A stretch of 64,000 nt of DNA from the NCBI RefSeq assembly GCF_051020955.1, contig NW_027476373.1, positions 186,001 through 250,000 on the forward strand. Reading direction: 5' to 3'. Both the position numbers and the translations under genes were made by a program. Below the pieces are notes generated by a model. It had not been told where the DNA came from. It did not search any database and saw only the letters and a list, made by a program, of their open reading frames with translations. Each line of letters starts with the position of its first letter. The stretch's first letter is position 1. Below are positions 27,311 to 37,300 of the stretch, in pieces. Source of the stretch: Megalopta genalis (taxonomy: Eukaryota; Arthropoda; Insecta; Hymenoptera; Halictidae).

Positions 27311-28419
27311 ATTTGAAGCTGAGCCTTCTACTTCGCATTGATTTGAAGCTAAATCATGTGTTTCGCATGGATTGGAAGCAAACTCATTTGCTTCGCCTGC
27401 ATTTGAAGCTATACCACTTATATCCCAATTATCTGAAGATTATTGATTTGTTTCTTATTAACTTGAAGCTAAGCCTTCTACTTCGCATTGATTTGAAGCT
27501 AAATCGTGTGTTTCGCATGGATTTGAAGCTAACTCGTTTGTTTCACATGCAGTTGAAGCTAAATCATGTATATCACAAGTATTTGGAGCTAAACCATTTG
27601 TTTCGCATGGAGTTGAAACAACGCCTTCTACTTCGCATTGATTTGAAGCTAAATAATTTGTTTCGCTTGGATTTGAAGCTAAGCCTTCTACTTCACGTCG
27701 ATTTGACGTTAAATCATATTTTTCACTGGATTTGAAGCTAACTCGTTTGTTTCGCATGCTGTTGAAGCTAAATCATGTATATCACAAGTATTTTAATCTG
27801 AACCGTTTGTTTCGCATGGATTCGAAGATCAGACTTCTGCTTCGCATTGATTTGAAGATAAATCATGTGTTTCGCATGGATTTGAAGCTTACTCGCTTGT
27901 TTTGCATGCAGTTGAAGCTAAATCATGTATAACACATGTGTTTGAAGCTAACCCGTTTGATTCGCGTGGATTTGATGATAAGCCTTCTACTTCGCATTGA
28001 TTTGAAGCTAAATCATGTGGTTCGCATGGATTGGAAGCAAACTCATTTGCTTCGCCTGCATTTGAAGCTATACCACTTATATCGCAATTATCTGAAGATT
28101 ATTGATTTGTTTCTTATTAACTTGAAGCTAAGCCTTCTACTTCGCATTGATTTGAAGCTAAATCATGTGTTTCGCATGGATTTGAAGCTAACTCGTTTGT
28201 TTCGCATGCAGTTGAAGCTAAATCATGTATATCACAAGTATTTTAATCTAAACCATTTGTTTCGCATGGATTCGAAGATCAGCCTTCTGCTTCGGATTGA
28301 TTTGAAGCTAAATCATGTGTTTCGCATGGATTTGAAGCTTACTCGTTTCTTTTGCATGCAGTTGAAGCTAAATCATGTATATCACAAGTGTTTGAAGCTA
28401 ACCCGTTTGATTCGCATGG
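27311..28419. repeat. 1,109-bp tandem duplication, copy 1
   Basis: Landmarks at 27316 (GAAGCTGAGCC), 27732 and 27757 recur 1,109 bp downstream. The unit carries the divergent monomer GAAGATTATTGATTTG and the variant monomer with CTTCACGTCGATTTGACG. The length is 37 monomers minus 1 bp. Confidence 0.85.
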
Positions 28420-29108
28420 ATTTGAAGCTGAGCCTTCTACTTCGCATTGATTTGAAGCTAAATCATGTGTTTCGCATGGATTGGAAGCAAACTCATTTGC
28501 TTCGCCTGCATTTGAAGCTATACCACTTATATCCCAATTATCTGAAGGTTATTGATTTGTTTCTTATTAACTTGAATCTTAGCCTTCTACTTCGCATTGA
28601 TTTGAAGCTAAATCGTGTGTTTCGCATGGATTTGAAGCTAACTCGTTTGTTTCACATGCAGTTGAAGCTAAATCATGTATATCACAAGTATTTGGAGCTA
28701 AACCATTTGTTTCGCATGGATTTGAAACAACGCCTTCTACTTCGCATTGATTTGAAGCTAAATAATTTGTTTCGCTTGGATTTGAAGCTAAGCCTTCTAC
28801 TTCACGTCGATTTGACGTTAAATCATATTTTTCACTGGATTTGAAGCTAACTCGTTTTTTTCGCATGCTGTTGAAGCTAAATCATGTATATCACAAGTAT
28901 TTTAATCTGAACCGTTTGTTTCGCATGGATTCGAAGATCAGACTTTTGCTTCGCATTGATTTGAAGATAAATCATGTGTTTCGCATGGATTTGAAGCTTA
29001 CTCGCTTGTTTTGCATGCAGTTGAAGCTAAATCATGTATAACACATGTGTTTGAAGCTAACCCGTTTGATTCGCATGGATTTGAAACTAAGCCTTCAACT
29101 TCGCGTTG
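28420..29108. repeat. 1,109-bp tandem duplication, copy 2, truncated by the retrotransposon island
   Basis: Collinear with 27311-27999. It stops at the junction with element 1, within an E-type monomer reading TTCAACTTCGCGTTGAC. The last monomer already differs from copy 1 (GAAACTAAGCC against GATGATAAGCC). Confidence 0.82.
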
Positions 29109-29109
29109 A

Positions 29110-30783
29110 CTCTACAACGGATGCCTGGCACACGGAGTCTTTCCCGTGGAATGGAAAGTCGGGTCCATCATTACCATCCTTAAAGGACCCGAGAAACCTG
29201 AAACGGAGATAAAGTCCTACAGACCAATATGCTTGCTTTCGGTCGTAGGCAAAGTCTTGGAGAAGCTAATCGCTACGCGATTAGCTAGTTCGTTTTTGCA
29301 CCCCGACTACGCCTCCGATCGGCAATACGGATTCAGGCCGCATCGATCCACGACTGATGTCGTGGTAAAGATGAGGGAGCTTGCGTCCGGTCGAGAGGAA
29401 AAGTACGTCGTGGGTCTGCTCTTCGACATAGCCGCAGCCTTTGATAACGTCTGGTGGTCAAGCATACTCAACGCGTTGAGGAAGCGAGGCTGCCCAAAAA
29501 ACCTATTTAGATTGGTGGTCGACTACTTCGACGGCCGCGTGGTGACTATGGTGTCTGATCGCTGTGCAGTGCGGAAGAAAGTCACTAAGGGCTGCCCACA
29601 GGGATCAATTCTTGGTCCGAGCTGTTGGAACTTAGTCTTCGACGAGGTTTTACAGCTCCTATCGAACGCCGGGCTCGCTTGCGAGCCCATCGCCTATGCA
29701 GACGACCTTCTTCTCTTGATCTTTGCGAACAGCAGGAAGGGTCTAGAAAGCAATGGACAATTGGTTGCGGACACCATTTCTCGCTGGTGCGATCAGCAGA
29801 AATTGTCGCTGTCTGCGACCAAGACTGAGATGATATTCTTGAAAGGCTCTCTCGACAGAGAGAGGCCACCTGTGATAAAAGTAGGAGGTCGGAATATTGC
29901 CGTCAAGGACTATGTGCGTTACCTTGGCGTGCATTTTGACTCTGGACTGGGTATCAATTCCCACGTCGAGTATTTGAATGCTAAGTCCTTGCGAACGTTT
30001 AATGCGCTAGCAAGGATTGCTAAGTCGAACTGGGGATTGGGATATCGGACGATGCGTACTTTGTAATGCGGCTTGTTTGTCCCAATCGTCACGTATGCTG
30101 CCGCGGGCTGGGCAGACCGCCTTACCTCTGGGACGAGTAAATTGCTCACCAGGGCGCAGAGGCGTGTTCTGCTTGGCTGCGTCAAAGCCTACAGGACAGT
30201 CTCCATTGATGCGATCCCCGTGATCGCCGGGGAGATACCTGTGGACTTGGCGATAGCGGAGTTCAGCTGCGTGTACAAAGCCAGGAAGAAACTCGGGTTC
30301 CAACATGGAACCTATCAAGTGAGTCAGGCCGAATTGGCTGACGAAGTCGTCACCGAAGCCCAAGTTCGCAGAAGGCTGAGGGTGGCGACTTTAGAGATGT
30401 GGCAGCAGAGATGGTCGTCCTCGACGAAGGGTAGGGAAACCTTCCAATACTTCGGCGAGGTATCAGACTGACTCTCAGCGAGCTGGATCAGAGTCGACCA
30501 TGTTGTAGCGCAGTTCTTGAGCGGACACGGAGACTTCCGTGCGAAGCTCAAGACGTTCGCCCTGGTCGACGATGAGTTGTGCGAATGTGGGGAGGAGGAA
30601 ACTCCAAACCACGTCCTCTACGATTGTCAGCGTTACGTAGAGGACAGGGAACACCTACGCCAGGCGGCGATTCGAGAAGGATTTCAGTGGCCGATCGACA
30701 AAGCCAGCCTGGTGTCAGAGCAGCTCTTTAAGGAGTTCCAGAAATTCGCACGATCCGTAAGAACGACAAAGAGACGAACATAG
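29110..30783 (+). pseudogene. Reverse transcriptase ORF2 remnant (R1/TRAS-like), two in-frame stops
   Basis: One reading frame of about 557 codons encodes the C-terminal part of an ORF2 polyprotein that would copy element RNA onto nicked chromosomal DNA. RT motifs in order: SYRPICLL (29215), QYGFRPHRSTTD, FDIAAAFD (motif A, Asp at 29425), KGCPQGSILGP (motif B, 29590), YADD (motif C, 29695-29706) and VRYLGVHFD. After these come the post-RT region (VTYAAAGW, VKAYRT) and a zinc knuckle. Two stops break the frame without a shift: TAA at 30064-30066 and TGA at 30469-30471. Aligning with element 2 places Tyr and Trp at these sites. The catalytic Asp residues are all present. Family ORF2s are usually about 1,000 residues, with an N-terminal endonuclease that is absent here. 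I read this as dead debris. R1-clade membership is confident; the family within it is not. Confidence 0.88.
30580..30627 (+). other. Zinc-knuckle (CCHC) motif of element 1
   Basis: The residues read CECGEEETPNHVLYDC, a C-X1-C-X7-H-X4-C arrangement close to the C-terminal end of the frame. A C-terminal CCHC motif after the RT domain is typical of R1-clade ORF2 proteins and is thought to bind nucleic acid. It lies 154 bp before the terminal stop, in the same frame as the RT domain but downstream of both premature stops. Confidence 0.85.
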
Positions 30784-31085
30784 AACGAAACTGAATACGG
30801 AGCGTGGACTCGTCCAGCTCCGTCGATGTACGGCATGCTGGGCGAACCCCTCGGGGTTCGTCCCCTCGGGCCAGGCTGAAGCCCCTCTTGCGGAGATAAA
30901 AGATTTTAACACTACTCCGTAAGAGTGCCTGGATTGGATTGGACTCGAGGTGGCAGTGGGAGTAGCACGCTGTCTTCCCCTGATACGATAGTGAACGAGG
31001 GTAGAGCCCGAACATCAGGCATAAGTCGCAAGAGCGGCCGGTATGGTCCACCAAGGACTTAGGTACGGCCCGTCTCTCAGAGACC
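30784..31085 (+). other. Probable 3' UTR of element 1 and junction to element 2
   Basis: This sequence after the element 1 stop codon has no coding features that I recognise. It is GC-rich at first, with a perfect hairpin at 30843-30860. After about 30890 it is less so (AAAAGATTTTAACAC). The frame leading into element 2's FADD box opens at 31005, after a TAG at 31002-31004. Part of 31005-31100 could therefore belong to element 2's RT, but I see no RT motif there. Confidence 0.5.
30843..30860. other. Perfect GC-rich hairpin in the element 1 3' UTR
   Basis: CGAACCCC and GGGGTTCG form an 8-bp inverted repeat around a 2-nt centre (TC). Non-LTR elements often have structured 3' UTRs recognised by their own RT, so a role in template recognition is possible, but this is inference from position alone. 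Confidence 0.6.
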
Positions 31086-31100
31086 ACAGTTATTACGACA

Positions 31101-32240
31101 AACACTAACTGCAGCCTATTAGGCTTCGCCGACGACGCTGCACTCGTCATATCTGCCAGGGACATTGAGGCAGCCAGAAACAAGGCTACCGCCGCCTTGA
31201 AATCAGTCAAGACTTGGTTTGACCAAAATCATTTAGAACTTGCGGAGGAAAAATGAGAGGTCCTTCACCTCACAAGCAGGAAGACCAAGCGGTCCATCGA
31301 CCTGAGGATTGGTAATAATACTCTTAAGGCATGAACAGCTACACGCTACCTTGGTGTGGTCATTGAGGCCAATCAAGTGTTTCGGAAGCACATACTTAAT
31401 GCCTGTGAAAAGGCCACTAAGTATGCAGGAATGTTGTGCAGGATACTGCCCAACATCGGGGGTGGCGGTTATTGGGCACGTTCCTTATATTACCGCGTAG
31501 TGGAGTCAGTATGCATGTATGCGGCTCCAATATGGGCTCCTGCGGTCAATATGTCCAACAACAGAAAGCACCTCAACGCTGCGCAAAAGACGATCCTGGC
31601 GAGGGTGGTTAGAGCATATCGTACCACCGCGCTCGACGCCTTGTGCGTCCTTGCGGGTTTTCCCCCTTTCGACTTGGTGGCAAACGAAAGGAGGCGCATC
31701 TACGTGAAAACAACGGATCTGGACAGGAGGGCACCCGACTACAAGCGCCGGATGCACCTGATCAGGAAGGAAGAGCGTGACCGGACGTTGTCCGAATGGC
31801 AGAAGAGATGGGATTTGGCACCCCATGGCCGGAGGACTCACTCTCTAATCCCGAAGATTGCGGACTGGATCGGGTGGGGCCCTCCCATGCTCGACTTTCG
31901 ACTGGCGCAGGTGCTGACTGGACATGGTTGCTTCTCAAGCTTCCTTAAGCGTATTGTGAAGATAGACCAGTCCAGATGCCTGCTCTGCGGGGTGGACGAT
32001 GACACCATTGAGCACGCTATTATGATGTGCCGGGCCTTTGACGACGAACGAGCCACATTGGTGAAAGAAATTGGAGTGCTTTCATTTGACATGGTATTAC
32101 TTATACTGAAAGACTCGAGCAAAAGGACATCTTTTAAAAAGTTTATTGACGACTGCCTCAAGAGGAAGGAGGCTGCCCTCAACGACCTCCAGAGGAAGGA
32201 GAGACCGAATTTCACAGCCAGGACCAGGACTCAAATGTAA
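31101..32240 (+). pseudogene. Reverse transcriptase C-terminal remnant of element 2, two in-frame stops
   Basis: About 379 codons in one frame. FADD (31125-31136) is the RT motif C, with Phe in place of the more usual Tyr. After it come TRYLGVVI (motif E region), the post-RT segment with YAAPIWAP, VRAYRTTALDA and LAGFPPFDLV, a Trp-rich stretch (DWIGWGPP), VLTGHG, and a zinc knuckle at 31977-32030. TGA codons at 31254-31256 and 31332-31334 interrupt the frame upstream of the longest open part (31335-32240). Motifs A and B and the endonuclease are absent, so no functional RT could be made. The same order of segments in element 1 supports the assignment. The family within the R1 clade is unknown. 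Confidence 0.85.
31977..32030 (+). other. Zinc-knuckle (CCHC) motif of element 2
   Basis: The residues read CLLCGVDDDTIEHAIMMC, a C-X2-C-X8-H-X4-C arrangement. Spacing differs from element 1 (X1/X7), but both follow an L-[ST]-G-H-G-x-F segment at about the same distance, which confirms they are homologous parts of two different elements. Confidence 0.82.
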
Positions 32241-32433
32241 GGTGGTTCTAAGAAACGTAATTCCACCCGCCACCCTCACGAAGCAATGCTCTAGGGCGGA
32301 TACCATCGAGGGGGGATCCTACATCATGGCTGAAGGGAGGTTTAGGTTTTAGTGGGAATGCCGATAGCACTACCATCGGACAGCCCCACACTACCATCGC
32401 TATGGTGTGCGTAAAGCATTTCCCCCTCCACGG
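32241..32433 (+). other. 3' UTR of element 2
   Basis: Non-coding and GC-rich. It contains an 11-bp direct repeat, CACTACCATCG, at 32368-32378 and 32389-32399 (21 bp apart). It also has an imperfect hairpin at 32389-32409 (CAC, bulged T, ACCAT, loop, ATGGTGTG). Short repeats and stem-loops near the 3' end are common in non-LTR elements. Confidence 0.65.
32389..32409. other. Bulged stem-loop near the 3' end of element 2
   Basis: CAC plus ACCAT on the left (32389-32391 and 32393-32397, with T at 32392 bulged) pairs with ATGGTGTG at 32402-32409 across a 4-nt loop (CGCT). It lies 24 bp before the A-tract, a position where an element RT could recognise its own RNA. This is inference from position. 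Confidence 0.5.
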
Positions 32434-32440
32434 GAAAAAA
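32434..32440 (+). other. A7 tail of element 2 and right junction with satellite
   Basis: CCACGGG is followed by seven A residues, and then the satellite resumes as ATGTATATCACAAG (a C-type monomer entered in its middle). One further A at 32441 could belong to either side. A short poly-A tail marks target-primed reverse transcription and fixes the 3' end of the inserted DNA to within one or two bases. Confidence 0.75.
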
Positions 32441-34389
32441 ATGTATATCACAAGTATTTTAATAGTACTTCGCATTGATGTGAAGCTAAATCATGTGATT
32501 CGCTTGGATTTGAAGTTAACTCGTTTCTTTCGCATGCATTTGAAGCTAAATCATGTATAAAACAAGTGCTTGTAGCTAACCTATTCGTCTCGCATGGATT
32601 TGAGACTAAGCCTTCTATTCGCAATGATTTGAAGCTAACTCATGTCTTTCGCTTGGATTTGAAGCTAACTCGATTGTTTCGCCTGCATTTGAAGCTATAT
32701 CACTTATAGTCGCAAGCATTTGAAGCTAAATCATTCGTTTTGCATGGATTTGAAGCTAAACCCTCTACATCACATTGATTTGAAGCTAAACCAAGTGTTT
32801 CGCTTGGACTTGAAGCTGACTCGTCTGTTTCACATGCAGTTGAAGCTAAATCATGTATATCACAAGTTTTTGAAGCTAAACAATTTGATTCGCATTGATT
32901 TGAAACTAAGCCTTCAACTTCGCATTGATTTGAAGCTAAATCATGTGTTTCGCTTATATTTGAAGCTAACTCGTATGTTTCGCATGTAGTTGAAGCTAAA
33001 TCATGTATAAAACAAGTATTTGAAGCTAAACTATTCGTTTCGCATGGATTTGAAGCTAAGCCTACTACTTCGCATTGATTTGAAGCTAAATCATGTGTTT
33101 CGCATGGATTTGAAGCTAAGCCTTTAACTTCGCATTGATTTGAAGCTAAATCATGAGTTTCCCTTGGATTTTAAGCTGACTCGTTTGTTTCGCATGCAGT
33201 TGAAGCTAAATCATGTATATCACAAATATTTGAAGCTAAACCAACTGATTCGCATGGATTTGAAACTAAGCCTTCTACTTGGCTTTGAATTGGGGCAAAA
33301 TCATGTGTTTCGCATGGATCCGAAGCTAACTCGTTTGAATCGCATGCAGTTGAAACTAAGTCATGTTTATCACAAGTATCTGACTCTAAACCATTTGTTT
33401 CGCATTGATTTGAAGCTAAGCCTTCTACTTTGCATTGATTTGAAGCTACATCATGTGTTTCGCTTGGATGTGAAGCTAACTCGTTTGTTCCGCATGCAGT
33501 TGAAGCTACATCATGTATATCACAAGTACTTGAAGCTGAACCATTTGTATCGCATGAATATTAAGCTAAACCATGTGTTTCGAATGAATTTGAAGATAAA
33601 TCATGTGTTTCGCATGGATTCGAAGCTAAAACGTTTGATTCGCATGCAGTTGAAGCTAATTCATGTATATCACAAGTATTTGGAGCTAAACTATTCGTTT
33701 CGCATGTGTTTGAAACTAAGTCTTCTACTTCGCATTGATTTGTAGCTAAATCATCTGTTTCGGATATATTTGAAGCTAAGCCTTCTACCTCGCATGGATT
33801 TGAAGATAAATCATATGTTTCGCATGGATTTGAAGCTATTTCGTTTGTTTCGCATGCACTTGAATATAAATCAAGTATATCACAAGTATTTGAAGCTAAA
33901 CCGTTTGATTCGCATTGATTTGAAACTCAGCATTCTACTTCGCATTGATTTAAATCTAAATCATCTGTTTCGGATAGATTTGAAGCTAAGCCTTCTACCT
34001 CGCATGGATTTGAAGATAAATCATATGTTTCGCATGGATTTGAATCTATTTCGTTTGTTTAGCATGCACTTGAATATAAATCAAGTATATCACAAGTATT
34101 TGAAGCTAAACCATTTGTTACGCATGGATTCGAAGATCAGCCTTCTGCTTCGCATAGATTTGCAGCTAAATCATGTGTTCCGTATGGATTTGAAGCTAAC
34201 TCGTTTGTTTCGCATGCAGTTGAAGCTAAACCATGTATATCACAAGTATTTGAAGCTAAACCATTTGTTTCGCTTGGATTCGTAATTAAGCCTTCTACTT
34301 CGCATCGATTTGGAGCTAAATCATGTTTTCCGCATGGTTTTTGAAGCCTTCTCGTTTGTTGCGCATGCTGTTGAAGCTAAATCAAGTAT
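32441..34389. repeat. Satellite array between the retroelement island and the 5.2-kb HOR
   Basis: Pentamer array without a clear kilobase-scale repeat. A ~210-bp (seven-monomer) local duplication is visible: the segment around 33765-33870 recurs around 33975-34080 (CTTCTACCTCGCATGG, then GAATATAAATCAAG). Parts of 33640-34330 are related to 35800-36430 in the next block, so this is probably a diverged edge of the 5.2-kb family. Confidence 0.75.
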
Positions 34390-37300
34390 ATCACAAGTGT
34401 TTGAAGCTAAACCATTTGTTTCGCATGGATTCGAAGATAACCCTTCTACTTCGCATTGATTTGAAGCTAAATAATGTGTTTCGCACGTATTTGAAGCTAA
34501 CTCGTTTGTTTCGCATGCTGTTGAAGCTAAATCATGTATATCACAAGTATTTGAGGCTAAATCATTTGTTTCGCATGGATTCGAAGATAACCCTTCTACT
34601 TCGCATTGATTTGAAGCTAAATCATGTGTTTCGCATTGATTTGAAGCTAACTGGTTTGTTTCGCATGCTGTTGAAGCTAAATCATGTATATCACAAGTAT
34701 TTGAAGCTAAACCGTTTGATTCGCATGGATTTGAAGATAAGCCTTCTACCTCGCATTGATTTGAAGATAAATCATGTGTTTCGCTTGGATTTGAAGCTAA
34801 CTCGTTTGTTTCGCTCGCACTTGAATCTAAATCAAGTATATCACAAGTATTTGAAGCTAAACCGTTTGATTCGCATGGATTTGAAGCTCAGCATTCTACT
34901 TCGCATTGATTTGAAGCTAAATCATGTGTTCCGCTTGGATTTTAAGCTAACTCGTTTGATTCGCACGCAGTTGAAGATAAATCATGTATATCACAAATAT
35001 TTGAAGCTAATCCATTTGATTCGCTTGGATTTGAAACTAAACCTTGTACTTCGCGTTGATTTGAATCTTAATCATGTGTTTCGCATGGATTTAAAGCTAA
35101 CTCGTTTGTTTCGCATGCACTCGAAGCTAAATCATGCATATCACAAGTGTTTGAAGCTAAACCATTTGTTTCGCATGGATTCGAAGATAACCCTTCTACT
35201 TCGCATTTATTTGAAGCTAAATAATGTGTTTCGCATGTATTTGAAGCTAACTCGTTTGTTTCGCATGCTGTTGAAGCTAAATCATGTATATCACAAGTAT
35301 TTGTGGCTAAATCATTTGTTTCGCATGGATTCGAAGATAACCCTTCTACTTCGCATTGATTTGAAGCCAAATCAAGTGTTTCGCTTGGATTTGAAGCTAA
35401 CTCGTTTGTTTCGCCTGCATTTGAAGCTAAATCTTGTATATCACAACTATTTGAAGCTAAACCATTTGAATCGCATGGTTTTGAAGCTAACCCGTTTGTT
35501 TCGCATGATGTTGAAGCTAAATCATGTATATCACAAGTATTTGAAGCTAAACCATTTTATTCCCATGGACTTGAAGCTATGCCTTCTACTTCGCATTGAT
35601 TTGAAGTTAAATCATGTGTTTCGTTTGGATTTGAAGCTAACTCGTTTGTTTCGCATGCAGTTGAAGCGAAATCGTGTATATCACAAGTATTTGAATCTGA
35701 ACCATTTGTTTCGCATGAATATAAAGCTAAACCATGTGCTTCGCATGAATTTGAAGCTAAATCAAGTGTTTCGCATGGATTTGAAGCTAACGCTTGTGTT
35801 TCGCATGCAGTTGAAGCTAAATCATGTATATCACAAGTATTTGGAGCTAAAGTATTCGTTTCGCAAGTGTTTGAAACTAAGTCTTCTACTTCGCATTGAT
35901 TTGTAGCTAAATCATCTGTTTCGGATAGATTTGAAGCTAAGTCTTCTACCTCGCATGGATTTGAAGATAAATCATATGTTTCGCATGGATTTGAAGCTAT
36001 TTCGTTTGTTTCGCATGCACTGGAATATGAATCAAGTATATCACAAGTATTTGAAGCTAAACCGTTTGATTGGCATGGATTTGAAACTAAGCTTTCTACC
36101 TCGCATTGATTTGAAGATAAATCATGTGTTTCGCTTGGATTTGAAGCTATTTCGTTTGTTTCGCATGCACTTGAATATAAATCAAGTATATCACAAGTAT
36201 TTGAAGCTAAACCATTTGTTTCGCATGGATTCGAAGATCAGCCTTCTGCTTCGCATAGATTTGCAGCTAAATCATGTGTTCCGTATGGATTTGAAGCTAA
36301 CTCGTTTGTTTCGCATGCAGTTGAAGCTAAACCATGTATATCACAAGTATTTGAAGCTAAACCATTTGTTTCGCTTGGATTCGTAGTTAAGCCTTCTACT
36401 TCGCATCGATTTGGAGCTAAATCATGTTTTCCGCATGGTTTTTGAAGCTAACTCGTTTGTTTCGCATGCTGTTGAAGCTAAATCAAGTATATCACAAGTA
36501 TTTGAAGCTAAACCATTTGATTCCCATGGATTTGAAGCTATGCCTTCTACTTCGCATTGATTTGGAGTTAAATCCTGTGTTTCGCATGGATTTAAAGCTA
36601 ACTCGTTTGTTTCGCATGCACTCGAAGCTAAATCATGTATATCACAAGTGTTTGAAGCTAAACCATTTGTTTCGCATGGATTCGAAGATAACCCTTCTAC
36701 TTCGCATTTATTTGAAGCTAAATAATGTGTTTCGCATGTATTTGAAGCTAACTCGTTTGTTTCGCATGCTGTTGAAGCTAAATCATGTATATCACTAGTA
36801 TTTGTGGCTAAATCATTTGTTTCGCATGGATTCGAAGATAACCCTTCTACTTCGCATTGATTTGAAGCTAAATCATGTGTTTCGCATTGATTTGAAGCTA
36901 ACTGGTTTGTTTCGCATGCTGTTGAAGCTAAATCAGGTATATCACAAGTATTTGAAGCTAAAACGTTTGATTCGCATGGATTTGAAGATAAGCCTTCTAC
37001 CTCGCATTGATTTGAAGATAAATCATGTGCTTCGCATGAATTTGAAGCTAAATCAAGTGTTTCGCATGGATTTGAAGCTAACGCTTGTGTTTCGCATGCA
37101 TTTGAAGCTAAATCATGTATATCACATATAATTGAAGCTAAACCATTTGTTTCGCATGGATTCGAAGATAAGCCTTCTACTTCGCATTGATTTGAATCTA
37201 AATCATGTGTTTCGCTTGGATTTGAAGCTAACGCGTTTGTGTCGCTTGCATTTGAATCTATATCACTTATATTCGCAAGTATTTGAAGCTAAACCATTCG

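Larger units (their letters stand above)
1..29109. repeat. Satellite array, left arm (30-bp monomers in 150-bp pentamers)
   Basis: The whole stretch is made of ~30-bp monomers, nearly all starting GAAGCTAA and most carrying TTTCGCAT in the second half. Five variants recur in order. A has ATCATGTGTTTCGCATGG. B has CTCGTTTGTTTCGCATGCAG. C has ATCATGTATATCACAAG. D has ACCATTTGTTTCGCATGG. E has GCCTTCTACTTCGCATTG. Consensus A is about 37% GC. Substitutions are common, and most larger length changes are whole monomers, but 1-bp insertions also occur and shift every reading frame. I see no unique non-repetitive stretch over 300 bp. This is satellite DNA by structure; its chromosomal location is inference. 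Confidence 0.95.
29110..31085 (+). mobile_element. R1-clade non-LTR retrotransposon, element 1, 5'-truncated
   Basis: The satellite stops and non-repetitive, GC-richer sequence begins at 29109-29112. The first in-frame codons already lie inside the RT domain (LYNGCLAHGVFP, then SYRPICLL), so the 5' UTR, any ORF1, the endonuclease and the start of RT are missing. This is the usual outcome of incomplete target-primed reverse transcription. Coding sequence ends at 30783 and a 3' UTR follows. The 3' boundary near 31085 is a guess, set where RT-like sequence of element 2 begins. I see no poly-A tail and no target-site duplication for this element. The flanks are neither 28S rDNA (the R1 target) nor TTAGG repeats (the TRAS/SART target). 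Confidence 0.82.
31086..32440 (+). mobile_element. Second R1-clade non-LTR retrotransposon, element 2, 5'-truncated with A7 tail
   Basis: A second, different RT tail begins just upstream of its catalytic box (LLGFADDAALVI at 31116) and runs to a stop at 32238-32240. It is followed by a ~200-bp 3' UTR and seven A residues. It cannot be a continuation of element 1, because it repeats RT motif C, the YAA..W segment, the AYRT segment and the zinc knuckle. Protein identity between the two is only moderate, so they are separate families of one clade. The satellite restarts immediately after the A-tract. The 5' boundary is uncertain. Confidence 0.82.

Noticed and set aside
30050..30080. Frameshift between the RT domain and the downstream segment of element 1
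   Set aside because: The frame is the same on both sides (30073 minus 29146 is divisible by 3). The interruption is an in-frame TAA, not an indel. The same holds for the TGA at 30469.
29110..32440. The two RT segments as one element with an internal deletion
   Set aside because: The second segment repeats RT motif C, the YAA..W and AYRT segments and the zinc knuckle already present in the first, with only moderate similarity.
29100..32450. Site-specific insertion into 28S rDNA or TTAGG telomere repeats, as for R1 or TRAS/SART
   Set aside because: Both flanks are the 30-bp satellite. I see no rDNA sequence and no TTAGG runs next to the island.
29585..32475. Minus-strand open frames across the retroelement island
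   Set aside because: They are antisense shadows of the RT coding frames, have no recognisable domain, and overlap one another.
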